Source of the DNA: an uncultured Paracoccus sp.
Lineage (GTDB): Bacteria; Pseudomonadota; Alphaproteobacteria; Rhodobacterales; Rhodobacteraceae
Assembly (NCBI RefSeq): GCF_946221145.1
Contig: NZ_CAMIOH010000077.1
Location: forward strand, 1-13,460
Reading direction: 5' to 3'
DNA length: 13,460 bases
Positions 1 to 6,338 of this stretch are shown here, piece by piece (position 1 is the first letter of the stretch; the number at the start of each line of letters is the position of its first letter). The notes beneath the pieces were generated by a model that did no database searches, was not told the origin of the DNA, and worked only from the letters and a program-made list of their open reading frames with translations. The translations under genes and the position numbers were made by a program.

Positions 1-2
1 TC

Positions 3-278
3 GAGTTCGAGGATTTCCTGGACGAGGACGAGGCCCGCGACATCCTGCGCGAGGCGCCGGGCATTCTGGTCGTCGATAAACGCGAGCCGGGCGGCTATAC
101 GACCCCGGTCGAATGCGTGGGCGATTTCGCCACCTTCATCAGCCGCATCCGTCAGGACGTGACGGTGGAAAACGGCCTGAACCTGTGGTGCGTGTCCGAC
201 AACCTGCGCAAGGGCGCGGCGCTGAACGCGGTGCAGATCGCCGAGCTGCTGGGCAATCGCGTCCTGAAAAAGGGCTGA
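3..278 (+). CDS. asd: Aspartate-semialdehyde dehydrogenase, C-terminal part (cut by window start)
   Basis: The last 91 residues of the enzyme that reduces aspartyl-4-phosphate to aspartate semialdehyde, the branch point to lysine/diaminopimelate, threonine and methionine in the cytoplasm. The reading frame is open from base 3 to a TGA at 276-278. Recognition rests on the family's conserved C-terminus: a GGYTTPVE-like segment followed near the end by LWCVSDNLRKGAALNAVQI, which is the dimer/cofactor-proximal end of bacterial Asd. The catalytic cysteine and the NADP-binding N-terminus lie outside the window. A DedA-family gene starts 4 bases after the stop, so the two are probably cotranscribed. 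DapD, a later enzyme of the lysine branch, is encoded about 11 kb downstream. Confidence 0.93.
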   Translation, partial: EFEDFLDEDEARDILREAPGILVVDKREPGGYTTPVECVGDFATFISRIRQDVTVENGLNLWCVSDNLRKGAALNAVQIAELLGNRVLKKG

Positions 279-282
279 CCGG

Positions 283-882
283 GTGTTCGACTGGATCACC
301 GGCTTGCTGAACGGCGGCGGGGCCCTGGCCATCGCCGCCCTGATGTTTCTGGAAAACGTCTTTCCGCCGATCCCGTCGGAACTGATCATGCCGCTGGCGG
401 GCTTCAACGCCGCGCGCGGCGGCACGCCCCTGTGGCAGGCAATGCTGGCGGGCGGGCTGGGATCGCTGGCCGGGGCGTATTTCTGGTATGCGATCGGCCG
501 CGCCTTCGGGCGGGACCGGCTGCGGGCGCTGATCGCGCGGCACGGCCGCTGGCTGACCCTGAACCTGTCGGAATTCGCGGCCGCCGAGCGTTGGTTTCAC
601 CGCCACGGCAATGCCATCGTCTTCTTTGGCCGCTTCATCCCGACCGTGCGCACGCTGATCTCGATCCCCGCCGGAATCGAGCGGATGCCGCTGGGCCGGT
701 TCCTGCTGTTCACCGCGATGGGCAGCTTCATCTGGTCCGGCGGGCTGGCTCTGGCCGGCTATCTGCTGGAAGACCAGTATGAGCGTGTCGAAGGCTGGAT
801 CAATCCGCTGTCCACGGCGGTCGTCGTGACGGTGGTGGTGATCTATGTCTGGCGGGTGATCCGCTGGAAGCCCGACGCCTGA
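283..882 (+). CDS. DedA family membrane protein
   Basis: A 199-residue integral membrane protein of the DedA/SNARE-associated family (PF09335). Family members act in inner-membrane homeostasis, and several are implicated in flipping or recycling undecaprenyl phosphate or other lipids. Visible family features are the amphipathic acidic segment ENVFPPIPSE at 24-33 (E24 and E33) and FFGRFIPTVR at 114-123 with the two conserved arginines R117 and R123. A hydrophobic segment follows at about 138-162 and a C-terminal membrane helix at about 178-193. The start is GTG at 283: an AAAAAGGG ribosome site at 267-274 lies 8 bases upstream, inside the end of asd, which suggests coupling to asd. The lipid substrate cannot be told from the sequence. 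Confidence 0.9.
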   Translation: MFDWITGLLNGGGALAIAALMFLENVFPPIPSELIMPLAGFNAARGGTPLWQAMLAGGLGSLAGAYFWYAIGRAFGRDRLRALIARHGRWLTLNLSEFAAAERWFHRHGNAIVFFGRFIPTVRTLISIPAGIERMPLGRFLLFTAMGSFIWSGGLALAGYLLEDQYERVEGWINPLSTAVVVTVVVIYVWRVIRWKPDA

Positions 883-895
883 GGGCGGCGGGCGC

Positions 896-910
896 GGTCT
901 GCATCAGACC
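896..910. other. Short hairpin at a convergent 3' junction
   Basis: GGTCTG at 896-901 pairs perfectly with CAGACC at 905-910 around a CAT loop. It sits in the 21-base gap between the stop codons of the convergent DedA and carbonic anhydrase genes and overlaps the carbonic anhydrase stop. There is no T-run on either side, so it is at most a weak bidirectional end signal and may be chance. Confidence 0.25.
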
Positions 911-1551
911 AGGGTCCACCTCTGCCCGCCGTCGACGGCTTGCAGCAGCGTGCCTTCGCTGATGTCGTTGATGATGCCGTGCAGCGACATCTGTCCGCTT
1001 TCGACGGCCGCGCGGACAAAGGGGAAGGTCATCAGGTTCTCGATGGACACCAGCACCGCCTCGCGCTCCAGGGCGGCGACCTGATCGGCTTCGGGCAGTT
1101 CCTTCACCCGCTCATAGCCCGGGCGAAGGATGTCCATCCATCGGCCGACGAAGCTGGTCTTTTCCTCAAGCTCGGGCGCGTGGCCGGAACACATCGCATG
1201 ACAGCCCGCGACGCCGCCGCAGCTGGTATGGCCCACCACGATCAGATGCGCGACCTTCAGCGCCTGCACCGCATATTCCACCGCCGCCGAGGTGCCGTGC
1301 TGCAACCCGTCCGGCGCATAGGGCGGCACCAGGTTGGCGATGTTGCGGTGGATGAAGAACTCGCCCGAATCCGCCCCGAAGATGCTGGTGACATGGACGC
1401 GGCTGTCGCAGCAGGAAATCACCATCGCGCGCGGGCGCTGCCCGTCGGTGGCCAGGCGGCGATACCAGGCGCTGTTCTCGGCATAGGACGTGGCTCTCCA
1501 GCCGTGAAAGCGGCCCGCCAGATATTGCGGCAAAGGACGGATGTTGTGCAT
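904..1551 (-). CDS. Beta-class carbonic anhydrase
   Basis: A 215-residue zinc enzyme interconverting carbon dioxide and bicarbonate in the cytoplasm. The full beta-class signature is present: Cys47-x-Asp49-Ser50-Arg51 and, 57 residues later, His108-x-x-Cys111 (GHTSCGG), giving the three zinc ligands C47, H108 and C111 and the D49/R51 dyad. Length is normal for the bacterial beta class (about 200-220). The ATG at 1549-1551 is preceded on the minus strand by an AAGGTGAG ribosome site. The gene converges on the asd-dedA pair and diverges from the small gene at 1692. Catalytic class is certain; which physiological need it serves, such as bicarbonate supply to carboxylases, is not visible here. 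Confidence 0.96.
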   Translation of the reverse strand: MHNIRPLPQYLAGRFHGWRATSYAENSAWYRRLATDGQRPRAMVISCCDSRVHVTSIFGADSGEFFIHRNIANLVPPYAPDGLQHGTSAAVEYAVQALKVAHLIVVGHTSCGGVAGCHAMCSGHAPELEEKTSFVGRWMDILRPGYERVKELPEADQVAALEREAVLVSIENLMTFPFVRAAVESGQMSLHGIINDISEGTLLQAVDGGQRWTLV

Positions 1552-1691
1552 GGCTCACCTTGTCTTGTCCCATCGTTAGATAGGCGGGGATTGTGACAAA
1601 TTCGAGCGATTTCTTCCACAGGCGGCAAGCCTTTCTTCACTGCGCGCAGGCATGGTGGCCGGACCGACACGAAAGGCAGAAGGCAAGGCAG
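1552..1691. promoter_or_regulatory. Divergent intergenic region with a TTGTGACAA palindrome
   Basis: This 140-base gap separates the divergent carbonic anhydrase and Hpt-like genes, so it should hold both promoters. The clearest element is the perfect palindrome TTGTGACAA at 1591-1599. It supplies TTGT(C/G)A-type -35-like hexamers on both strands, but no good -10 box lies at 16-18 bases on either side. I cannot assign a transcription start or a regulator. Confidence 0.25.
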
Positions 1692-2069
1692 ATGGCACAA
1701 ATCACGGCACTCGCGGTTTCCGAACCAGTCCGGGTCGATTCCCGCCGCTTGGGGGATATCGTGACCGAACTTGGCGAAACGGCGGCGCAGAATGTCATCG
1801 GGCTGGCCCTGGAACAGCTCGCTGCCGCGCTGACCGGCGCCGACAAGGCCGTCCGCGCAGGCGACCTGTCCGAGGCCGCGCGCCAATGCGATCTGCTGGC
1901 CCGGCTGGCCTGGCAGATCGGCCTGCTGTCGCTGGCGGGCGTGGCGATGGATCTGGGCTTTTGCGCCGACCGCAAGGAAAAGGTGGCCATCGGCGCCGTC
2001 CATGCCCGGCTGATGCGCGTGGGCAACCGGTCGCTGACCGCCATCTGGGACCGCGGCCACCTGGACTGA
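1692..2069 (+). CDS. Small helical protein resembling an Hpt domain that lacks the histidine
   Basis: A 125-residue, probably all-helical cytoplasmic protein that I do not recognise by name. Its pattern resembles histidine phosphotransfer (Hpt) domains: helix A at about 17-31, helix B at about 33-55 ending in AGDL, a third helix at 60-76, the turn QIG (75-77), then LLSLAGVAMDL (78-88), and a last helix at about 95-119. Aligning QIG with the usual N-L-G turn puts Asp67 where the phospho-accepting histidine would be, so phosphotransfer seems unlikely. The start at ATG 1692 is preferred over a GTG at 1593 in the same frame, because AAGGCAAGG lies directly upstream and the extra 33 residues look unlike a protein N-terminus. 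It is divergent from carbonic anhydrase and 75 bases upstream of the M17 gene. The coding region is secure; the Hpt resemblance is my inference. Confidence 0.75.
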   Translation: MAQITALAVSEPVRVDSRRLGDIVTELGETAAQNVIGLALEQLAAALTGADKAVRAGDLSEAARQCDLLARLAWQIGLLSLAGVAMDLGFCADRKEKVAIGAVHARLMRVGNRSLTAIWDRGHLD

Positions 2070-2078
2070 GACGGGGTT

Positions 2079-2113
2079 GCGGGGGCGCCTGCAGCTTGTA
2101 ATCTGGCCCCCGC
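2079..2113 (+). other. GC-rich 8-bp hairpin between the Hpt-like and M17 genes
   Basis: GCGGGGGC at 2079-2086 is the exact reverse complement of GCCCCCGC at 2106-2113, with a 19-base loop. It begins 10 bases after the stop of the upstream gene and ends at the tandem repeat carrying the next ribosome site. With no T-run after it, it could be a weak or Rho-assisted end for the upstream transcript, a 3'-end stabiliser, or a leader structure of the peptidase gene. Confidence 0.4.
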
Positions 2114-2136
2114 CCGATCAAGGACCCGATCAAGGA
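2113..2136 (+). repeat. Tandem 12-bp duplication carrying the ribosome site of the M17 gene
   Basis: CCCGATCAAGGA occurs twice in direct succession (2113-2124 and 2125-2136). Each copy ends in the Shine-Dalgarno-like AAGGA. The second copy lies 8 bases before the ATG at 2145 and is followed by another AGG at 2138-2140. The first copy is too far upstream to serve this start. Confidence 0.7.
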
Positions 2137-2144
2137 CAGGCCCC

Positions 2145-3509
2145 ATGACCCCCGATTTCGCCGCCAATTCCGCCGACGCCCTGCCGCTTTGGGCGGTGTG
2201 GAAGGGCGATCCCTTGCCCGATCAGGCCGGATCCTGGCCCGCCGCCACCGGATTTTCAGGCAAACTGGCCGAGATTTGCCTTCTGCCCGACGCCTCGGGG
2301 GGGCTGGCCGGGGCATTGCTGGGCTTGGGCGACCGCGCGCAGGCCAGCCGCCACCGCTTTGCCCTGGCCCATGCCACCGCCCTGCCAAAGGGAACCTGGC
2401 GCCTGACCCTGCCCCAGGGCGCCGACCCGGATGAGGCGGCCTTGGCGCTGCTGCTGGGCCAATATCGCTTTACGCGCTACAAGGGCGCGCCACATGCCGG
2501 GCCGTCCTTCATCTGTCCTGACGGCGCCGATGCCGCCCGGATCCGCGCCCAGGCGGCGGGCGAATTCCTGACCCGCGACCTGATCAATACCCCCGCCAAC
2601 GACATGGGGCCGGTCGATCTGGAAGACGCGGCCCGCGCCCTGGCGGCCGAGATCGGCGCCAGCGTCGCCGTCACCACCGGGCCGGACCTGCTGGCCGCCA
2701 ACCTGCCGATGATCCACGCGGTCGGCCGCGCCGCCGACCAGGCGCCGCGCCTGATCGACATCAGGCTGGGTGATGCCGGCCCGCGTCTGACCATCGTCGG
2801 CAAGGGCGTCTGCTTCGACACCGGCGGGCTGGATCTGAAACCCTCGGCCTCGATGCTGCTGATGAAAAAGGACATGGGCGGGGCGGCCACCGCGCTTGGC
2901 CTGCTGCGGATGCTGGCGCTGACCGGCGCGGCGGACAGGATGCGGATCCGGGTGCTGCTGCCGGTGGTGGAAAACAGCGTTTCGGCCAGTTCCTTCCGGC
3001 CCGGAGACGTGCTGACCAGCCGCAAGGGCCTTACGGTCGAGGTGAACAATACCGATGCCGAGGGCCGGCTGATCCTGGCCGACGCCCTGACCCTGGGGGC
3101 CGAGGAAAACCCCGATCTGATGATCTCGTTGGCGACGCTGACCGGTGCGGCGCGGGTGGCGCTTGGCCCCGATCTGCCGCCCTTCTATTGCGACGACGAC
3201 GCCACTGCGGACGCGCTGTCCCGCGCAGCCATGGACGTGCGCGACCCGCTGTGGCGGATGCCTTTCTGGGACGGCTACGACTCGCAGATCGAGCCGCCGA
3301 TCGCCGATCTGGACAACGCCCCGTCCGGCGGGATGGCCGGGTCGATCACCGCCGCCCTGTTCCTGCGCCGCTTTGCGGAAGGTGCCGGGCGCTATGTCCA
3401 TATGGACATCTATGGCTGGCAGCCGGTCCTGGCCCCGGGCCGTCCCAAGGGCGGCGTGGGTCAGGGTGCCCGCGCCATCCTGGCCGCCTTGCCCGCGATT
3501 CTGGCATGA
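2145..3509 (+). CDS. M17 family leucyl aminopeptidase-like metallopeptidase
   Basis: A 454-residue cytoplasmic aminopeptidase of family M17 (PepA/PepB type), which removes N-terminal residues from peptides using two divalent metal ions and usually works as a hexamer. The catalytic half (about 155-454) carries every expected ligand: Lys220 and Asp225 in GKGVCFDTGG, Lys232 in LDLKPS, Asp243 in MKKDMGG, and Asp304, Glu306 and Arg308 in the signature NTDAEGRL. The N-terminal half is divergent, and the protein is slightly shorter than E. coli PepA (about 500). A tandem AAGGA-containing repeat precedes the ATG. The stop overlaps the start of the NlpC/P60 gene (ATGA, 3506-3509), so the two are translationally coupled. 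That pairing suggests cell-wall peptide turnover. Substrate preference cannot be read from the sequence. Confidence 0.95.
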   Translation: MTPDFAANSADALPLWAVWKGDPLPDQAGSWPAATGFSGKLAEICLLPDASGGLAGALLGLGDRAQASRHRFALAHATALPKGTWRLTLPQGADPDEAALALLLGQYRFTRYKGAPHAGPSFICPDGADAARIRAQAAGEFLTRDLINTPANDMGPVDLEDAARALAAEIGASVAVTTGPDLLAANLPMIHAVGRAADQAPRLIDIRLGDAGPRLTIVGKGVCFDTGGLDLKPSASMLLMKKDMGGAATALGLLRMLALTGAADRMRIRVLLPVVENSVSASSFRPGDVLTSRKGLTVEVNNTDAEGRLILADALTLGAEENPDLMISLATLTGAARVALGPDLPPFYCDDDATADALSRAAMDVRDPLWRMPFWDGYDSQIEPPIADLDNAPSGGMAGSITAALFLRRFAEGAGRYVHMDIYGWQPVLAPGRPKGGVGQGARAILAALPAILA

Positions 3510-4348
3510 CACTGGACCGCCGCCTGACCCCAGCCACGGATCGCATCGCCCTGGAAAGCCTGTGCGGCGTGATCGAACGGCCCGCCTATACGCCGGGCCA
3601 CGCGGCGCGGCTGGCGGTGCCGCTGGCCGATCTGTTGACCGCGCCCGAGGGCCGACGCGACCGGCAGGTGAATTTCGGCGCCGACCTGACCGTGATCGAG
3701 GAGCGGGACGGCTGGTGCTTCGTGCAGGCCGCGCTTGACGGCTATTGCGGCTGGCTGCGCGCCGATGCGCTGACCCGCGTCCTGCCGCCCGTCACGCATC
3801 GGGTGACCGCCCCCGCCACCCATGTCTATCCGGCGCCCGACATGAAGCAACCCGAACGGGCCAGCCTGTCCATCGGCGCGCGCCTGTCGGTCACCGGGAC
3901 GGATGGGCGCTTTGCCCGGCTGGCGACCGGCGGGTTTGTCCCGGTCCAGCATATCGGCGACCAGCCTGCGGCCGATCCGGTGCCGGTGGCGGAAAGCCTG
4001 GTCGGCACGCCCTATCTGTGGGGCGGCAACAGCCGCTGGGGCATCGACTGTTCCGGGCTGGCGCAGGCGGCGCTGACGGCCTGCGGCATCCCCTGCCCCG
4101 GCGACAGCGACCTGCAACGCGCGGCGTTTCCGGCGGCGGACGACATCCGGCGCGGTGACCTGCTGTTCTGGCCCGGCCATGTCGCCCTGGCCATGTCGCC
4201 CGACCGGATGATCCATGCCACCGCCTGGACCATGTCGGTGATCACGGAATCCATCCCGGATGCCATCGCCCGCATCGACGCCCAGGGCGACGGGCCGTTC
4301 CTGGATGTCCGCCGCCCGCCTCTGGCACCCGGCACCGCTTTGGCCTAG
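3506..4348 (+). CDS. NlpC/P60 family peptidase with SH3-like domains (YkfC-like)
   Basis: A 280-residue cysteine peptidase. The first ~150 residues look like two bacterial SH3-like domains (about 20-92 and 100-152). The NlpC/P60 domain (about 158-270) has catalytic Cys182 in GIDCSGL, His225 in GHVALAM and a third polar residue, His237, in MIHA. Proteins of this architecture, such as Bacillus YkfC, cleave gamma-D-glutamyl-diaminopimelate bonds in peptidoglycan-derived peptides. No signal peptide or lipobox is visible at the N-terminus (MTLDRRLTP), so action on imported muropeptides in the cytoplasm is inferred. The start is the ATG inside the overlap with the M17 stop. The gene ends in TAG at 4346-4348, inside a hairpin that overlaps the serB ribosome site. 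Family assignment is sure; substrate is inference. Confidence 0.92.
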   Translation: MTLDRRLTPATDRIALESLCGVIERPAYTPGHAARLAVPLADLLTAPEGRRDRQVNFGADLTVIEERDGWCFVQAALDGYCGWLRADALTRVLPPVTHRVTAPATHVYPAPDMKQPERASLSIGARLSVTGTDGRFARLATGGFVPVQHIGDQPAADPVPVAESLVGTPYLWGGNSRWGIDCSGLAQAALTACGIPCPGDSDLQRAAFPAADDIRRGDLLFWPGHVALAMSPDRMIHATAWTMSVITESIPDAIARIDAQGDGPFLDVRRPPLAPGTALA

Positions 4349-4365
4349 ACCGCAGGCCAAAGGAG
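4338..4365 (+). promoter_or_regulatory. Hairpin spanning the NlpC/P60 stop and the serB ribosome site
   Basis: CTTTGGCCT (4338-4346) and AGGCCAAAG (4354-4362) form a perfect 9-bp stem around a 7-base loop. The left arm contains the last NlpC/P60 codons and the first base of its TAG stop. The right arm contains AAAG of the serB Shine-Dalgarno AAAGGAG (4359-4365), which sits 8 bases before ATG 4374. Ribosomes finishing the upstream gene would open the stem and expose the serB site. The pairing is seen directly; the coupling role is inferred. Confidence 0.55.
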
Positions 4366-4373
4366 TGTCGGCC

Positions 4374-5252
4374 ATGTTCACCGTTTCGCTGATCGCATCG
4401 CCCCTGCGCGCCAACCTGAGCCTGGACGGGGCGCAGGCCCTTGCCGACCGCTGGGGCGGCGGCCCGATCCGCTGGCTGAACCCGGGCATTGCGGCGGAAT
4501 TCGATGTGACCGACCAACCCGCCGATTTCGCCCAGGCGTGGCAGGATTTCCATGCCCAGACGCTGGATCTGGCGATCCAGCCGACCCGGGGGCGGCGCAA
4601 GGCGATCCTGCTGGCCGACATGGATTCGACCATGATCGGGCAGGAATGCATCGACGAACTGGCCGACATGGCGGGAGTCGGCCCCCGTGTTGCCGCCATC
4701 ACCGCCCGCGCCATGAACGGAGAGCTGGATTTCAACGGCGCCCTGACCGAGCGCGTCGGCCTGCTGGCCGGGCTCAATCACAGCGTGATCGCCGATGTGC
4801 TGGCCTCGCGGATCACGCTCGCCTCGGGCGGGGCGGAGCTGGTGGCGACGATGCGTGCGCATGGCGGCTATGCGGCGCTGGTGTCGGGCGGGTTCACCGC
4901 CTTTACCGAAGCGATCGCCGAACGGCTGGGGTTTGACGAACACCGCGCCAACACCCTGCTGGCCGAAGGGGGCCTGCTGACCGGCCAGGTCGGGATGCCG
5001 ATCCTGGGCCGCGAAGCCAAGGTCGAGGCGCTGCATGCCATCGCCACCGCACGCGGCCTGACGCCCGCGGATGTGATCGCGGTGGGCGACGGCGCGAACG
5101 ACCTGGGCATGATCCAGATCGCCGGGACCGGGGTGGCGCTGCACGCCAAGCCCTCGGTCGCGGCGCAGGCGCAGATCCGCATCGACCATGGCGACCTGAC
5201 GGCGCTGCTGTATCTGCAGGGCTATTCGGCCCGCGATTTCGTCACGGGCTGA
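4374..5252 (+). CDS. serB: Phosphoserine phosphatase
   Basis: A 292-residue HAD-superfamily phosphatase that releases phosphate from O-phospho-L-serine in the last step of serine synthesis. The HAD motifs are in order: DMDST at 82-86 (nucleophile Asp82, acid/base Asp84), SGG at 171-173, Lys216 in REAKVEAL, and GDGAND at 238-243 (Mg2+ ligands Asp239 and Asp243). SerB-type substrate residues lie in the cap region, in GQECIDELAD (89-98) and GELDFNGALTERV (116-128). The first ~75 residues form a short extra domain, as in other proteobacterial SerB proteins. The ATG at 4374 follows AAAGGAG by 8 bases; upstream in-frame codons would lie inside the NlpC/P60 gene. Its 3' end overlaps the convergent flavin-enzyme gene by 11 bases. 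Confidence 0.96.
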   Translation: MFTVSLIASPLRANLSLDGAQALADRWGGGPIRWLNPGIAAEFDVTDQPADFAQAWQDFHAQTLDLAIQPTRGRRKAILLADMDSTMIGQECIDELADMAGVGPRVAAITARAMNGELDFNGALTERVGLLAGLNHSVIADVLASRITLASGGAELVATMRAHGGYAALVSGGFTAFTEAIAERLGFDEHRANTLLAEGGLLTGQVGMPILGREAKVEALHAIATARGLTPADVIAVGDGANDLGMIQIAGTGVALHAKPSVAAQAQIRIDHGDLTALLYLQGYSARDFVTG

Positions 5253-6243
5253 TCGCCAGAACGGTATCCGCCGCAGGCCGCGCCACGCTGGCGGCCGCGC
5301 CCGTCCCCGCCCAGAAGGCGCCATAGCCGTCATTGCCCTGCGCCTTCGCGGCGGCGTTCAGCGCCTTGCCGATGTCATAGGCGACGGGATAATCCGCCAT
5401 GCACGCATCGTCGATGGCGGTGAACGCGTTCACCAGACAGCGCGCCGGACGGCCCGAGATCGCCCGCGTCATCACCGTCCGCCCGCCCGACAGCGCCGCG
5501 CGATGGGCAGGCGGGGTCGCGGCTTCGGGCGCGCGCAGGAAGGCGGTGCCGCATTGGACGGCGGTCGCGCCCGCCGCGATGGCCGCCCGTGCCGTCTCCC
5601 GGTCCATGATCGCCCCCGCAGCCACGATCGGCAGGCCCAGCGGCAGCAGCGCCCGCACCAGCATCGCATGATCCATCCGCGCATCCGGCCCATCGGGGTC
5701 GAAGATGCCGCGATGACCGCCCGCCTCATGCCCCTGGGCCACGATCACGTCGAACCCGGCCCGGACGATAGCCTGCCCCTCGGCCACCGAGGTCGCGGTG
5801 GCCCACAGCTTGCACCCTGCCGCCTTCAACGCGGCGACCTGATCCGGCGCGGGCAGGCCGAAATGGCAGCCGACGATGGCGGGCCGTTCGGCCAGCAGCA
5901 CCGACAGCATGGCGTCATTGCCGCGAAAGCTGGGATAGATTTCGGACAGCGACACCGGCGGCACCGCCCCGAACTGCGTGAAGACCGGGCGCAGGCTATC
6001 GATCCAACCAGCCTCTCGGGCCGGATCGCGCCGGGCGGGGGCGTGGCAGAACAGGTTCACGCCAAAAGGCCTGCCGGTCCCCTGGCGCACCGCCCGGATC
6101 GCCTTGCCCGCACCTGCCGCATCCAGCGCCCCCAGCGCCACGAAGCCCAGGCCGCCCGCATTGCAGACCGCGACCGCCAGCTCCGGTGTCGAGCTTCCCG
6201 CCATCGGCGCCTGCACCACCCGGTGCGTCAGATCCTCGAACAT
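5242..6243 (-). CDS. Nitronate monooxygenase-like FMN enzyme
   Basis: A 333-residue TIM-barrel flavoprotein of the nitronate monooxygenase/2-nitropropane dioxygenase family (PF03060), predicted to bind FMN in the cytoplasm. Visible features are the N-terminal QAPMAGSSTPELA (11-23), GVNLF (61-65), the signature AQGHEAGGHRG (169-179) containing the catalytic-type His177, the phosphate-binding region IVAAGAIMD (around residue 210), and a C-terminal ARCLVNAF segment typical of class I. I chose the ATG at 6241-6243 because GGAGG precedes it by 5 bases. The ATG at 6253-6255, four codons upstream in frame, overlaps that ribosome site and lacks a good one itself. The gene runs convergently into serB with an 11-base overlap. 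Some relatives are enoyl-ACP reductases (FabK) or other oxidoreductases, so the substrate is uncertain. Confidence 0.88.
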   Translation of the reverse strand: MFEDLTHRVVQAPMAGSSTPELAVAVCNAGGLGFVALGALDAAGAGKAIRAVRQGTGRPFGVNLFCHAPARRDPAREAGWIDSLRPVFTQFGAVPPVSLSEIYPSFRGNDAMLSVLLAERPAIVGCHFGLPAPDQVAALKAAGCKLWATATSVAEGQAIVRAGFDVIVAQGHEAGGHRGIFDPDGPDARMDHAMLVRALLPLGLPIVAAGAIMDRETARAAIAAGATAVQCGTAFLRAPEAATPPAHRAALSGGRTVMTRAISGRPARCLVNAFTAIDDACMADYPVAYDIGKALNAAAKAQGNDGYGAFWAGTGAAASVARPAADTVLAISP

Positions 6244-6260
6244 GCCGGCCTCCATTCTTC

Positions 6261-6304
6261 TGTGCTCAGATACCCCGCGGGATCCGGGGGTGTGAACCCC
6301 CCGG
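6261..6304 (-). repeat. Extragenic palindromic element, copy 2 (minus orientation)
   Basis: Read on the minus strand from 6304, this has a CCGGGGG/CCCCCGG stem (6298-6304 with 6284-6290) and a 7-base loop, then the palindromes GGATCC and CCCGCGGG, then a GGGGTATCTGAGC tail with AGAAGAA directly before the flavin-enzyme start. The order (G-run hairpin, second palindrome, GGG-TAT-T/C-T tail) matches the element at 8771-8817. On the plus strand, ACCCC (6272-6276) can instead pair with GGGGT (6287-6291), so two exclusive folds exist. It lies in the divergent gap between the flavin-enzyme and TauE/SafE genes. Confidence 0.5.
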
Positions 6305-6338
6305 CCTTCGCCGCTTTACAATCCCCGCCCAAAAGCGC

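Noticed and set aside
1593..1691. GTG extension of the Hpt-like gene adding 33 residues
   Set aside because: It has no ribosome site before the GTG, its composition is unlike the rest of the protein, and it would consume most of the divergent promoter region. ATG 1692 has AAGGCAAGG just upstream.
2256..4777. Long minus-strand open frames (2256-3512 and 3461-4777) opposite the M17, NlpC/P60 and serB genes
   Set aside because: They lie antisense to genes with complete catalytic motifs, and their translations are rich in Arg, Gly, Gln and His without family features. This is typical of shadow frames in high-GC DNA.
4242..5333. 363-codon minus-strand open frame opposite serB
   Set aside because: It covers serB antisense, has low-complexity Arg/Gln/His content and no motifs, and would conflict with the flavin-enzyme gene end.
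6244..6255. Upstream ATG (6253-6255) for the flavin enzyme
   Set aside because: The GGAGG that best serves as ribosome site lies inside this four-codon extension and is well spaced for the ATG at 6243. The upstream start remains possible because AGAAGA precedes it.
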